The notes under the pieces were generated by a model that was not told the origin of the DNA, did no database searches, and saw nothing but the letters and a program-made list of their open reading frames with translations. 64,000 nucleotides of DNA from UBA1479 sp040216635 (GTDB lineage Bacteria > Pseudomonadota > Alphaproteobacteria > Rhodospirillales > Casp-alpha2), in NCBI GenBank assembly GCA_040216635.1, contig JAVJOU010000021.1:1-64000 (forward strand), in the 5' to 3' direction. This document shows, one piece after another, positions 1 to 8,196 of the stretch. Position 1 is the first letter of the stretch. Each line of letters begins with the position of its first letter. The translations under genes were made by a program, and so were the position numbers.

Positions 1-1
1 T

Positions 2-595
2 TCCGACGCCCAGCATGCGGGCTCGCTCGGCCCCGGCAAGACGCTGGCCCGGCTGGTCGACCTTTCCGGCGCCAAGCAGCTGCTCGACGTGGCCGGCGGC
101 ACCGGCGCCATGACCATCCGCCTGCTGGAAGCCAATCCGGAATTGTCCTCGACCATCATCGATTTCCCCAACGTCTCGGAACTGGGATGGCGCTTCATCA
201 CCGAAGCCGGGATGGTCGATCGGGTGCGCTACATCCCCGGCAACGCCTTGCAGGTCGCCTGGCCCACGGACCAGGACGCGATTTTGATGTCCTATCTGTT
301 TTCCGGCATTCCCGGCGAAGACCTGCCGCGCATGGTGCAGGGCGCCTTCGACAGCCTGGCCCCCGGCGGCAAGATCATGGTTCACGACTTCATGGTCGAT
401 AACGACCGCCAGGGCCCGCCCATGGCCGCCCTGTGGCAGCTGCAGCACATGGCCTTCACGCCCGATGCGCGTTCGGTCACGCCGGGCTGGCTCAAGGCGC
501 AGATGAAGGACGCCGGTTTCCAGGACGTCGAAGAACACGAAATGGTGCCCGGCCTGACGCGGCTGGTGGTCGGCACCAAGCCCGGCGCCGATTGA
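2..595 (+). CDS. SAM-dependent O-methyltransferase, 5'-truncated
   Basis: The reading frame is open from base 2, so the N-terminus lies outside the window. The visible 197 residues hold the SAM-binding motif LLDVAGGTGAM, the acidic loop of a Rossmann methyltransferase (IIDFPNV) and the LxPGGKIMVHDFM strand typical of plant-type/acetylserotonin O-methyltransferases (Methyltransf_2). The missing N-terminus would be expected to carry the dimerisation winged helix of this family. The substrate cannot be told. It is not an obvious ArsM: the cysteine set of arsenite methyltransferases is absent from the visible part, although it sits next to an ArsR gene. It ends 25 bp before the convergent ArsR gene. 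Confidence 0.8.
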   Translation, partial: SDAQHAGSLGPGKTLARLVDLSGAKQLLDVAGGTGAMTIRLLEANPELSSTIIDFPNVSELGWRFITEAGMVDRVRYIPGNALQVAWPTDQDAILMSYLFSGIPGEDLPRMVQGAFDSLAPGGKIMVHDFMVDNDRQGPPMAALWQLQHMAFTPDARSVTPGWLKAQMKDAGFQDVEEHEMVPGLTRLVVGTKPGAD

Positions 596-620
596 CCCGT
601 AAACGCCCCCTGGCCGGGGC

Positions 621-947
621 CTAGCACCCCTGCCTGGGTTCGCAGCAGGACCGGACAATCGGATTTCCGCCGCAGCAGTCTTCCAAAAGGAAGTGTACCA
701 GATCGCCGATGCGTTGGTATTCGACCCGGTAGATAATCCGCCGGGCTTGCCGTTCGGACGAGATCAACCCGTTTTCCGACAGACTGGACAGGTGAAAAGA
801 CGTTTGGGACGGGCTGCCCCCCACACGGCGGGCGATGTCGCCCGCGGTCATGCCCTCCGGCCCGGCCTGAACCAGGCATCTGACGACGGACAACCGGGAC
901 TTGTTCGAAAGTGCGGCGAAAGCCGACAGCGCTTGATCTTCATTCAT
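621..947 (-). CDS. ArsR/SmtB family repressor with C-terminal vicinal cysteines
   Basis: 108 residues, the usual size for ArsR. The winged helix covers about residues 8-85, with a recognition helix around SPSQTSFHLSSL. The C-terminus carries Cys91-Cys92, Cys101-Cys102 and Cys108. Vicinal pairs after the last helix are the arsenite-binding arrangement of the Acidithiobacillus-type ArsR, rather than the CxC on helix 3 of the E. coli type. It is transcribed divergently from the DUF6428 gene. An inverted repeat abuts its start codon and an identical copy lies in front of the divergent gene, so autorepression and co-control of the neighbour are likely. Arsenite or antimonite as inducer is inferred from the cysteines. 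No arsenite pump or reductase is in the window. Confidence 0.88.
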   Translation of the reverse strand: MNEDQALSAFAALSNKSRLSVVRCLVQAGPEGMTAGDIARRVGGSPSQTSFHLSSLSENGLISSERQARRIIYRVEYQRIGDLVHFLLEDCCGGNPIVRSCCEPRQGC

Positions 948-967
948 ATTTCAATTTCTCTTGAAAT
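948..967. promoter_or_regulatory. ArsR operator copy 1
   Basis: A perfect inverted repeat ATTTCAA-N6-TTGAAAT, directly adjoining the start codon of the arsR-like gene. The arms and 6-bp spacer match the ATCAA-N6-TTGAT style of sites described for ArsR proteins with C-terminal cysteines. Binding here would block the repressor's own translation start region. The operator assignment is inference from sequence and position. Confidence 0.7.
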
Positions 968-990
968 GACGGAGTAACCTGCATAATTAT

Positions 991-1010
991 ATTTCAAATA
1001 TAATTGAAAT
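991..1010. promoter_or_regulatory. ArsR operator copy 2
   Basis: A second ATTTCAA-N6-TTGAAAT repeat with identical arms, 43 bp from the first. It lies just before the AAGGAG ribosome-binding site of the DUF6428 gene. Two identical sites in a 78-bp divergent spacer indicate coordinate repression of both genes. Confidence 0.7.
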
Positions 1011-1025
1011 GATAAGGAGCACAAC

Positions 1026-1505
1026 ATGAACCTCTTGGAACTCCGGTCCCGGCTGAATACCCCGGACGCGGCAGAGCTGATCTTTTCGACCGAACAAGGC
1101 CCGATCGGCCAGGGGTATCATCTTACGGAAATCAAGCACGCAACCGTCACCGGCATAGATTGCGGTGCCCGCGTCACGACCTGGACAGAGGCGTCATTGC
1201 AGTTGCTGGATGGCGCCGGTGATGCCTATATGACCGTCGGCAAATTCAAAGGCATCCTGGATACATCGCTGGCAACCATTGAAGATTTGGGGGACGCCGG
1301 CCTGAAAGTCGAATTCGCCAACGGAAATGCCGGGCTTCGTCTTTACCGGATTACCCATATCGCGCATCAGGACCGCCGGGTCGTCATCACCCTTGGCGAC
1401 GACCGGGCCGTCTGCAAACCCGCGGCCGAACGCAGCACCCCGCCCCCGAATGAAGGGACCGGCTGCTGTTCTGCACCCCGGCCTGCGGGAAGTTGCTGTG
1501 CCTGA
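1026..1505 (+). CDS. DUF6428 family protein with C-terminal cysteine pairs
   Basis: 159 residues. The conserved body runs from MNLLELRSRL through YHLTEIKHATVTGIDCGARV and WTEASLQLLDG to FANGNAGLRLY, which I recognise as the DUF6428 type found beside arsR genes in alphaproteobacteria. Function is unknown. The tail ends GCCSAPRPAGSCCA, giving Cys147-Cys148 and Cys157-Cys158, the same vicinal-pair style as the tail of the neighbouring ArsR. There is no signal peptide, so it is probably cytoplasmic. The start is fixed by an AAGGAG site 7 bp upstream. A metalloid-binding or metalloid-buffering role is my inference from the cysteines and the shared operators. Confidence 0.8.
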   Translation: MNLLELRSRLNTPDAAELIFSTEQGPIGQGYHLTEIKHATVTGIDCGARVTTWTEASLQLLDGAGDAYMTVGKFKGILDTSLATIEDLGDAGLKVEFANGNAGLRLYRITHIAHQDRRVVITLGDDRAVCKPAAERSTPPPNEGTGCCSAPRPAGSCCA

Positions 1506-1607
1506 CGCGGCTGGCCGTCGGCGCGAACTCAAGCTAATCTTCTGATTCGTTCCGGCATCATCTGCCCAATCCTCCGCCATTTCATCCAGCCAACGGGAGA
1601 ATTTTCC

Positions 1608-3101
1608 ATGCGCGTCGTCATCGCCATGATGAAGCACGAAACCAACACCTTTTCACCCGTGCCGACCCCGATCGAACGGTTCGCCCGCTCAACCCCCATG
1701 CCCTACGAAGGCGACGCGGCCTATAAGGCCTTCAAGGGCACCGGCAGCGGCACCGGCGGGTTCATCGATCTGGCGGAACAGGCCGGGGCCGAAATCATCA
1801 TCCCCATCGCCGCCAATGCCTGGCCGTCGGGCCCGGTGGCGGACGACGCCTTCGACTACATGGCCGAGCGCATCATCAATGCCGTCAAGGCCGGCTGCGA
1901 CGCCCTGTTCCTGGACCTGCACGGCGCCATGGTCACGGACAGCCGCGAAGACGGCGAGGGTGCGCTGATTTCGCAAATCCGCGCCATCGCACCCGACCTG
2001 CCGATCGCCGTCGCGCTCGACATGCATACCAACATGTATGCGGAAATCGCCGGGCAGGTGACGTCCCTGGCGGGCTATCAGACCTACCCCCATATCGACC
2101 TGTATGAAACGGCGCAGCGCGCCGGCCGGCCCGTTTACGCCATGCTGCGGGGCGAGGCCCAGCCCACCGTGGCCTGGGGCAACCGGCCCATGCTGCCGCA
2201 TATCATGCGCCAGGGGTCCGGCAACTTCCCCAACAAGGACCTGCAGGAAATGACCCAGCGCATGGAACGGGAAGGTGCGCTGGCCGCTTCCCTGTTCACG
2301 GGCTTCCCCCATGCGGACATTCATAACGCGGGGCTATCCGCCGTGGTCGTGACCGACGGGGACCAGGCCCTGGCCGAACAGATGCGGGATGAATTGCTCG
2401 ACTTCGCCTGGGATCAGCGCGAAGCCTTCGTCTACCGGATCGAACCCTTGGAACAATCCATCGCCCGCGCCAAGAAGATCACGAAGGGCGACGGCCCCGT
2501 GGTTTTGCTGGACCATTACGACAACGCGTCCTCGGGCGGTACGCAGGACACCACCACCGTGCTGAAGGCCATCCTCGACGCCGGGCTGGACGACGTCGCC
2601 GCCTTCGCCATCTGCGATCTGGAAAGTGTTCAGGCCATGGCCGCCGCCGGGATCGGGGCAGAGGTCACGCTTTCGCTCGGCGGCAAGGTCGACATGCCGG
2701 CGATCAACCAAAAAGGCGCGCCCATCACCGTGACCGGGCGGGTCAGGGCGCTGACCGACGGCATCTACAAGAACAAGGGCCCGGCCTCGCGCGGCGTGAC
2801 CATGGACATGGGCTTATCGGGCGTGCTGGATACCGGCCGTGTGCAGATCTGCGTGATCTCCCGCCAGCAGGAACCCAACGACACGGCCTGTTTCACCAGC
2901 CTGGGCATCGATCCCACGGAAAAAACCTTCCTGATGCTGAAAAGCCGCATCCATTACCGCGCCGGATACGGCGAACTGGCCAAACAGGTGATCGAATGCG
3001 CGGGCACGGGGGTCTGCGGCTCGGATTATTCCCAGATGGATTTCAAGAACGTGCGCCGGCCGATTTATCCGCTCGATAATCTGAACGATCCCAATCCGTG
3101 A
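1608..3101 (+). CDS. M81 family metallopeptidase (MlrC-like)
   Basis: 497 residues, full length for the MlrC family (DUF1485 N-terminal half plus MlrC C-terminal half), named after the last enzyme of microcystin degradation. Likely metal-binding motifs are visible: MMKHETNTFSP at the N-terminus, LDLHGAMV, ALDMHTNMY and YPHIDLYETA. The C-terminal half contains LLDHYDNASSGGTQDTT, typical of the family. It is a predicted cytosolic zinc hydrolase with no signal peptide. The true substrate in non-cyanotoxin degraders is unknown. It stands alone on this strand, followed by a short repeat and a convergent gene. Confidence 0.9.
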   Translation: MRVVIAMMKHETNTFSPVPTPIERFARSTPMPYEGDAAYKAFKGTGSGTGGFIDLAEQAGAEIIIPIAANAWPSGPVADDAFDYMAERIINAVKAGCDALFLDLHGAMVTDSREDGEGALISQIRAIAPDLPIAVALDMHTNMYAEIAGQVTSLAGYQTYPHIDLYETAQRAGRPVYAMLRGEAQPTVAWGNRPMLPHIMRQGSGNFPNKDLQEMTQRMEREGALAASLFTGFPHADIHNAGLSAVVVTDGDQALAEQMRDELLDFAWDQREAFVYRIEPLEQSIARAKKITKGDGPVVLLDHYDNASSGGTQDTTTVLKAILDAGLDDVAAFAICDLESVQAMAAAGIGAEVTLSLGGKVDMPAINQKGAPITVTGRVRALTDGIYKNKGPASRGVTMDMGLSGVLDTGRVQICVISRQQEPNDTACFTSLGIDPTEKTFLMLKSRIHYRAGYGELAKQVIECAGTGVCGSDYSQMDFKNVRRPIYPLDNLNDPNP

Positions 3102-3107
3102 GGGAGC

Positions 3108-3131
3108 GTCTGCTTTTGACCCAAAGCGGAC
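3108..3131. repeat. Dispersed short intergenic repeat, copy 1
   Basis: Inverted arms GTCTGCTTT / AAAGCGGAC (8 of 9 pairs) around a 6-bp loop. This is the core of a short intergenic repeat (TGTCCGCTTT...AAAGCGGACA) that I know from many alphaproteobacterial genomes. A relative lies at 3835-3860, so the two bracket the orphan membrane gene. Confidence 0.55.
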
Positions 3132-3175
3132 ATAACCTACCTGCAAACCCCAACCTGGCGTGCAAGCGGCTGGCT

Positions 3176-3745
3176 TTAGGGTATCGGGCGAAAGATTTTG
3201 ACTACTGCCAAAGAAAGCATAAGAGCTACTATTAAGAAACCGACTCTCTTGTCTTCCCCGATGTTCTGAAAATAGGGGGTTGTCAGACGGCCCCGAAATA
3301 ATGACACCGTCGCACAAAGTGCGGTCAGTACGGTCAAGCTGGCGTAATTGAGAACCTCGGTTTCAATGTATCCCCATAGCGCGATGATGCTGACAACCCC
3401 CATTGACCCAGCTTTTAGTTTATTCGTTAGGTGCGGGATTTCGAGGATCGGAAAACAAATTAAAATTACGCCGAAACCAATGCCGGCGATTTCTTTATCA
3501 TCGAACAAAATTCCGAGAACCAATAGGCCAGCGGCGAATAAAGTGCCTGAAAAAATTTGCTCCTGAATTGTTTTGCTAAACTTCCGCAATACTGGAAGGG
3601 AGGCCAAAAAGAACGTTATCAGGGATAACGGCAACCAGTTATCTTTTTCAGCGATCTCAGTATAGGTAACATTAACAACCACCCATAGAATCAGTGCTAC
3701 GAAGGCCAGGGCGATCATCAATAAGAACGAAAACTTTAGGCTCAA
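3176..3745 (-). CDS. Orphan multi-pass membrane protein, AT-rich
   Basis: 189 residues, hydrophobic throughout, with about five or six membrane segments (for example residues 5-27, 40-52, 68-82 and 88-101). I do not recognise a family. The gene is clearly more AT-rich than its neighbours: codons such as AAA, ATT and TTA are frequent and the runs of GC-rich third positions seen elsewhere are missing. It sits alone between two copies of a short dispersed repeat, and its neighbours on both sides have normal composition. This suggests an acquired gene. Conserved polar or catalytic motifs are not evident, so no function is proposed. Confidence 0.65.
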   Translation of the reverse strand: MSLKFSFLLMIALAFVALILWVVVNVTYTEIAEKDNWLPLSLITFFLASLPVLRKFSKTIQEQIFSGTLFAAGLLVLGILFDDKEIAGIGFGVILICFPILEIPHLTNKLKAGSMGVVSIIALWGYIETEVLNYASLTVLTALCATVSLFRGRLTTPYFQNIGEDKRVGFLIVALMLSLAVVKIFRPIP

Positions 3746-3834
3746 GGTTTAAACCTCGCAGAAATGGCGGCTCCAAAACTAAATTTACAACCCAAAGAAC
3801 AATCAAATCAAACCAGCTAAACGATTTGGATTAA

Positions 3835-3860
3835 TGTCCGCTTCTGGCTAATAGCCGACA
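3835..3860. repeat. Dispersed short intergenic repeat, copy 2
   Basis: Arms TGTCCGCT and AGCCGACA (7 of 8 complementary) around a 10-bp loop. This is a degenerate relative of the repeat at 3108-3131, on the other side of the orphan membrane gene. If read as protein it gives the well-known junk peptide MSAISQKRT, a marker of this repeat family in alphaproteobacterial annotations. Confidence 0.5.
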
Positions 3861-3881
3861 TACCCAAGCGGCGGAACACCC

Positions 3882-5612
3882 CTACCCCCGAAACCAGTTC
3901 TCGGCCAGGGTGGCGAAAAAGCGGCCCGCGCCCAGGCGCAGGTTGCGCACGGCGTAGCCCCCTTCCTGCACGATCAATGTCGGCAGGCCCGCCCCGGCAA
4001 TGGCGCGGGCGATGCGCTCCAACCCGCCGACAGTAATATCGAAGCTGCCCGTGGGGTCGCCCTTCATGATGTCGAAGCCGAGCGAGACCACAAGGTATTG
4101 CGGGCGGAATTTGCGCACAGCCGCCAAGGCATCGTCCAGCACGTCCAGGTAGCGGTCGTCGTCGCAGGGCGGCGACATCGGCCAGTTTCGGTTGAAGCCC
4201 AGGCCCGCCCCCTCGCCCTTCTCGTCCGCGTAGCCGGAAAAGTTCGGATAGGCATGGCGCGGATGGCCGTGGATCGACAGCGTCAGCACGTCCGATCGGG
4301 CATAAAAGATATCCTGCGCGCCGTTGCCGTGGTGATAGTCGATGTCCAAGAGCGCGACCTTGCCGTCGGCCGAAAGATAATTGGCGGCGATGGCCGAATT
4401 GTTGAAAAAGCAGAACCCGCCGAAAATGCGCCGTTCCGCATGATGGCCGGGCGGGCGGCACAGCGCATAGGCGAAGCGCTCGCCCCCCCGCACCAGATCC
4501 GCCGCCGTCAAGGCCACGTCGACCGATTGGCGCGCGGCCTTGTAAACCATCGAGGTAATCGGCGTGAAGGTATCGGCGCAGAAATACCCGGCCCGGTCTT
4601 CCAATGCCTTGGGCGCCTTTTCCGGGCGGCGGATGGGAAAGACCTCGGGATAGATGATCGCCTTGTCGTCCAGGCGCTTGCACACGGCGCGCAGATAGGA
4701 CACCAGTTTCGGATCATGCACCGCCGTCACATGGCGGTTGGGAAAATGGCGGCGCGCGACCTCGACAAACGGCACGCCGTCCAGTCCCTTTAATATCTGG
4801 CGCACGCGGATCGGCCGTTCCACATAACCCCGTGCCTTCACATGATGGATTTCATGGCCCTTGGCCGCGACCACGGATATGGGCTTGATGCGCTGGCCGG
4901 GCTTGGCCGGCACCACCGGCGGGGCCGATTTGGGCGTGCGCAGCTGCACCGGATCGGCCTTGATGGAATTGACCACGCCCTGCACGAACGGATCGCCCAC
5001 TTCATAGCCGAACTGCGCCGTCAAAATGCGGCGCACGGCAGCCCGGGCCCGGGCCCGCGGCAGGCGGCGCGCGCGGCTTAAGGGATCGAACATCAACAGG
5101 GTCAGATAGTTGTCGTTGCGAGGATTGGGCGTCGTCTCCCAGCCGGTTCCTTCGACCACCCGGGCACCATAGCGTTCATAGAAACGGATGCGCTTTTTGT
5201 TGACCGGCAGGCGCACTGGATCGTCGACCAGGCCGGGTTTGTCCGGCGGCACGTCCAGCAGCATGCCCAAAGCCCCCCGCGCGGCCAGCATTTCGCGCAT
5301 GGCTTCATAGAGCGCCCCGCCGATGCCGCGCGCCGGGGTTTTGGGATCGCTCGCGATGTATTGCAGGTAGCCCATGTGGATTTCGGGAAAATGGAACACG
5401 AAGGCCAGGCCGCTGACCGTGCCCGGCCGGCTTTCCGCGACCAGCAACAGGGGTTCGAAATCCAGCTTGGCGCGCTTTTCCAGCATGCGCGCGATGCGAT
5501 CGATGCCTTCGGGCTCGCCGGGAAAGGCGTCGTAAAACAGGGCCCGGGCCTGGGCCAGGGCGCGTTGGTCGGTTACTTGCGATGTATCATGGATAAAACG
5601 GAATTTGATCAT
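3882..5612 (-). CDS. Bifunctional GNAT acetyltransferase - histone-deacetylase-like amidohydrolase
   Basis: 576 residues from the ATG at 5612; a GTG at 5639 is an alternative start. Residues 1-175 form a GNAT domain with the acetyl-CoA loop ARGIGGAL (95-99) and FYERYGARVV. A basic linker follows, then from about residue 245 a class II HDAC/acetylpolyamine amidohydrolase domain. All expected zinc and charge-relay residues are present: RPPGHHA (His390, His391), DIDYHHGNGAQ (Asp425, His427), the GDPTG aspartate (Asp519) and EGGY (Tyr553). Both halves therefore look active. Such a chain could acetylate and deacetylate the same amine, such as a polyamine, aminosugar or lysine side chain. It lies 36 bp downstream of the amidase in the same direction, so co-transcription is likely. 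Confidence 0.9.
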   Translation of the reverse strand: MIKFRFIHDTSQVTDQRALAQARALFYDAFPGEPEGIDRIARMLEKRAKLDFEPLLLVAESRPGTVSGLAFVFHFPEIHMGYLQYIASDPKTPARGIGGALYEAMREMLAARGALGMLLDVPPDKPGLVDDPVRLPVNKKRIRFYERYGARVVEGTGWETTPNPRNDNYLTLLMFDPLSRARRLPRARARAAVRRILTAQFGYEVGDPFVQGVVNSIKADPVQLRTPKSAPPVVPAKPGQRIKPISVVAAKGHEIHHVKARGYVERPIRVRQILKGLDGVPFVEVARRHFPNRHVTAVHDPKLVSYLRAVCKRLDDKAIIYPEVFPIRRPEKAPKALEDRAGYFCADTFTPITSMVYKAARQSVDVALTAADLVRGGERFAYALCRPPGHHAERRIFGGFCFFNNSAIAANYLSADGKVALLDIDYHHGNGAQDIFYARSDVLTLSIHGHPRHAYPNFSGYADEKGEGAGLGFNRNWPMSPPCDDDRYLDVLDDALAAVRKFRPQYLVVSLGFDIMKGDPTGSFDITVGGLERIARAIAGAGLPTLIVQEGGYAVRNLRLGAGRFFATLAENWFRG

Positions 5613-5648
5613 CTGGGCCCGCGGCCCGCTCCTTTGCACATCCCGATA

Positions 5649-7049
5649 TTACGTCAGGTCTGGTCGGCGGTCCCTGTCCGGGTCCGCGTCCTGATAGGCG
5701 GCAGATATGGTGAACAATGTCTCTTCCGCCAAGGGGCGGCCCGCCAATTGCAATCCCGTCGGATGGCCCGCCCGGGTGAACCCGGCGTTGACGGATACCG
5801 CCGGATGGCCCGTCAGGTTGAAGGGATAGGTATAGAACACCCAATCGATGGGCGAGCGATGTTCCAATCCCTTGGGCGTGTCGTGGCCCACGGGCACGCC
5901 CGTGGCCGGCAGAGTCGGGCTGGCAATCACGTCATAGATTTCGAACAGGCCACGCACCTTCTCCCGGAAATCAAACCGTTCGAACAGCTTAGCGTTATAG
6001 CCATAGACCTCGCGGGCAAGGGCTTTATCCAGTGCCGCCGCCACGCCGGGATCGATTTCGTCCCGCCGGTTGTCGAGCGCGTCCTTCAGGCGCGTGCCCA
6101 CGCCCGTATAGAATTCGGACGCCCAGATATCCGCCGGGTCGTCGAACAGATGGTCCCGTTCCTCGACCACGCAACCAAGGGCTTCCAGCCGCTTGACCGC
6201 GTCGCGGCACAGGCCGGCGACTTCCGGGTCGGGCGTGGCATAGCCGAAGGTTTCCGAATACAGCACCCTAAGCCCCCGGGGATCGCGCCCGCAGGCCCCC
6301 AGGTAATCAGGCACGGGGCCCGCGACCGCGGCCGGGTCCCGCGCATCGAAGCCCGAGATCACGCCCATCATCAGGGCGGAGTCCCTGACGTCGCGCGACA
6401 GCGGTCCCACATGGGCCAAGGACGCCGTGGCCGAAACGGGCCAGACCGGCACGCGCCCGAACTGGGCCTTCATGGCGAACAGGCCGGTCAGGCTAGCCGG
6501 GATGCGCACGGACCCGCCGCCGTCGGTGCCCATGGCGACGGGAGTGATGCCCGCCGATGCCAAGGCCGCCGCCCCGGCGGACGACCCGCCCGGCGTGGTT
6601 TGCAAATTCCAGGGATTGCGCGTGATACCCGTTGCCGGGCAATCGCCCACCGCCTTGCAGCCGAATTCGCTGGTCGTCGATTTGCCCAGCATGACCGCCC
6701 CAGCAGCGCGGATGCGTTCGGTCGACGGTGCGTCCGCATCGATCACATTGCCCGCCATAAGGCGCGATCCGAACGCCGTGGGCGCCCCCTTCATGGCGAT
6801 CAAATCCTTGATGGCGATGGGCAGGCCCGCCAGAGGCCCCAGGTCTTCCCCCTTGGCCAGTCGATCGTCCAGCGCTTTGGCCTGATCGATCACCGCGTCG
6901 CCGTCGAACCAGGCGAAACAGTTAAGCTTGGGGTTCAGGGCCTCGATATCGGAAAGCACGGCCCCGGCGATCTCACTGGGGCTGGCGTGGCCGCTTTTGA
7001 CTTCCGCGATCAGGTCGCGGGCGGTGCGGTAGGCGGTTGCGCTTCTCAT
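5649..7049 (-). CDS. Amidase (amidase-signature family)
   Basis: 466 residues, normal length for the family. The Ser-cisSer-Lys triad is complete: Lys81 in LPIAIKDL, cis-Ser156 in TTPGGSSAG and nucleophile Ser180 in GTDGGGSVRIPAS. The start at 7049 gives the usual N-terminus (TARDLIAEVKSG). An open frame continues upstream but would overlap the divergent dehydrogenase gene, so I reject the longer form. There is no GatB or GatC neighbour and no signal peptide, so it is probably a stand-alone cytosolic amidase rather than the tRNA amidotransferase subunit GatA. It heads a probable two-gene unit with the GNAT-deacetylase, which fits amide or acyl-amine turnover. Confidence 0.9.
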   Translation of the reverse strand: MRSATAYRTARDLIAEVKSGHASPSEIAGAVLSDIEALNPKLNCFAWFDGDAVIDQAKALDDRLAKGEDLGPLAGLPIAIKDLIAMKGAPTAFGSRLMAGNVIDADAPSTERIRAAGAVMLGKSTTSEFGCKAVGDCPATGITRNPWNLQTTPGGSSAGAAALASAGITPVAMGTDGGGSVRIPASLTGLFAMKAQFGRVPVWPVSATASLAHVGPLSRDVRDSALMMGVISGFDARDPAAVAGPVPDYLGACGRDPRGLRVLYSETFGYATPDPEVAGLCRDAVKRLEALGCVVEERDHLFDDPADIWASEFYTGVGTRLKDALDNRRDEIDPGVAAALDKALAREVYGYNAKLFERFDFREKVRGLFEIYDVIASPTLPATGVPVGHDTPKGLEHRSPIDWVFYTYPFNLTGHPAVSVNAGFTRAGHPTGLQLAGRPLAEETLFTISAAYQDADPDRDRRPDLT

Positions 7050-7092
7050 CCAGGTACGATAGGGCGAAGGGCCAAGCAGAGGAAACATCAAT

Positions 7093-8196
7093 ATGAACGA
7101 ACAATCCTTTTCCATTGCCGTGATCCGGGGCGACGGCATCGGCGTTGACGTGACCGACGCGACCCTCGCCGTGATCGAAGCCGCGCGCGGCCGCACCGGC
7201 GGGTTCAAGCTGGACTGCCGGGACCTTCTGGCCGGGGCCGGATATTTCAAGGAAACGGGCCAGGACATGGCCCCCGGGCACGAAGACGCCAGCGCCGAGG
7301 CCGATGCCATCCTGCTGGGCGCCATCGGCCTGCCTGCCGTGCGCCATGCGGACGGCACGGAAATCTCGCCCCATTTGCGCCTGCGCGAACGGTTTCAGCT
7401 TTACGCCGGCGTCCGGCCGGTCAAGGCCTATCCCAATGCGCCGCAGCGCCTGGCCGATCCGCGTGCGGCGGGCATCGATCTGATCATTCTTAGGGAAAGC
7501 ACCGAAGGCCTGTTCTATTCCGCCGCCGCCACGGGGCGCGAGATCGTGCAGACGGACGACGAGGTTCAGGACATTCTGCGCATCACCCGGCCGACCACGG
7601 AACGGTTGTGCGATTTCGCCTTTCGCCTGGCCGAAAAACGCAAATCACGGGGCGGCAAAGGCATGGTGACCTGTGTGGACAAGGCCAACGTGTTCCGCTC
7701 CATGGCGTTTTTCCGCAAGGTGTTCGATGAACGCAAAGGGGCCTTTCCCGATATTCAGGCCGGATACAACTACGTCGACGCCCAGGCGCTCGACCTGATC
7801 CGCCGGCCCTGGGATTTCGACGTACTGGTCATGGAAAACATGTTCGGCGACATCCTGTCGGACCTGGCAGGCGGGCTGGTCGGCGGCATGGGCATGGCCG
7901 CCTGTGCCGAAGTCGGCGACGAACACGCCCTGTTCCAACCGGCCCACGGCTCGGCCCCCGACATCATGGGCCAGGACAAGGCCAATCCCCTGGCCGCGAT
8001 CCTGTCGGGTGCCTTGATGCTGGACTACCTTGCCGACAAAGCGGGCGGGAACGACGGGCTGACCGACGCGGCGACGCTGATCGAAGACGCCGTGCAGCGC
8101 GGGTTCGAACAGAACCGCCTGCGCCCGATGGAGTTCGGCGGCGACATGGGCACCAAGGCGGTGACGAATGAGCTCATCGACCTGATCAAGGAATAA
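7093..8196 (+). CDS. Isocitrate/isopropylmalate dehydrogenase family enzyme
   Basis: 367 residues, full length. The family start VIRGDGIGVDVTDATL, the substrate arginines in LRERFQLYAGVRPVKAY, the metal-binding FGDILSDLAGGLVGGMGM and the NAD-site HGSAPDIMGQDKANP are all visible. Members of this group act as 3-isopropylmalate, tartrate or related D-malate dehydrogenases, oxidatively decarboxylating 2-hydroxy acids with NAD. There are no leuC or leuD neighbours, so leucine biosynthesis is not implied; a tartrate/D-malate-type role is the likelier guess. It is divergent from the amidase across 43 bp. The gene ends inside the left arm of a composite repeat. Confidence 0.88.
   Translation: MNEQSFSIAVIRGDGIGVDVTDATLAVIEAARGRTGGFKLDCRDLLAGAGYFKETGQDMAPGHEDASAEADAILLGAIGLPAVRHADGTEISPHLRLRERFQLYAGVRPVKAYPNAPQRLADPRAAGIDLIILRESTEGLFYSAAATGREIVQTDDEVQDILRITRPTTERLCDFAFRLAEKRKSRGGKGMVTCVDKANVFRSMAFFRKVFDERKGAFPDIQAGYNYVDAQALDLIRRPWDFDVLVMENMFGDILSDLAGGLVGGMGMAACAEVGDEHALFQPAHGSAPDIMGQDKANPLAAILSGALMLDYLADKAGGNDGLTDAATLIEDAVQRGFEQNRLRPMEFGGDMGTKAVTNELIDLIKE

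Noticed and set aside
89..1505. Complete arsenic resistance operon
   Set aside because: No arsenite pump, reductase or clear ArsM is visible. Only ArsR and DUF6428 can be supported, and the methyltransferase is not ArsM-like in its visible part.
5361..7148. A 595-codon plus-strand open frame
   Set aside because: Antisense to the amidase and the GNAT-deacetylase, both with full catalytic motifs; composition is antisense-like.
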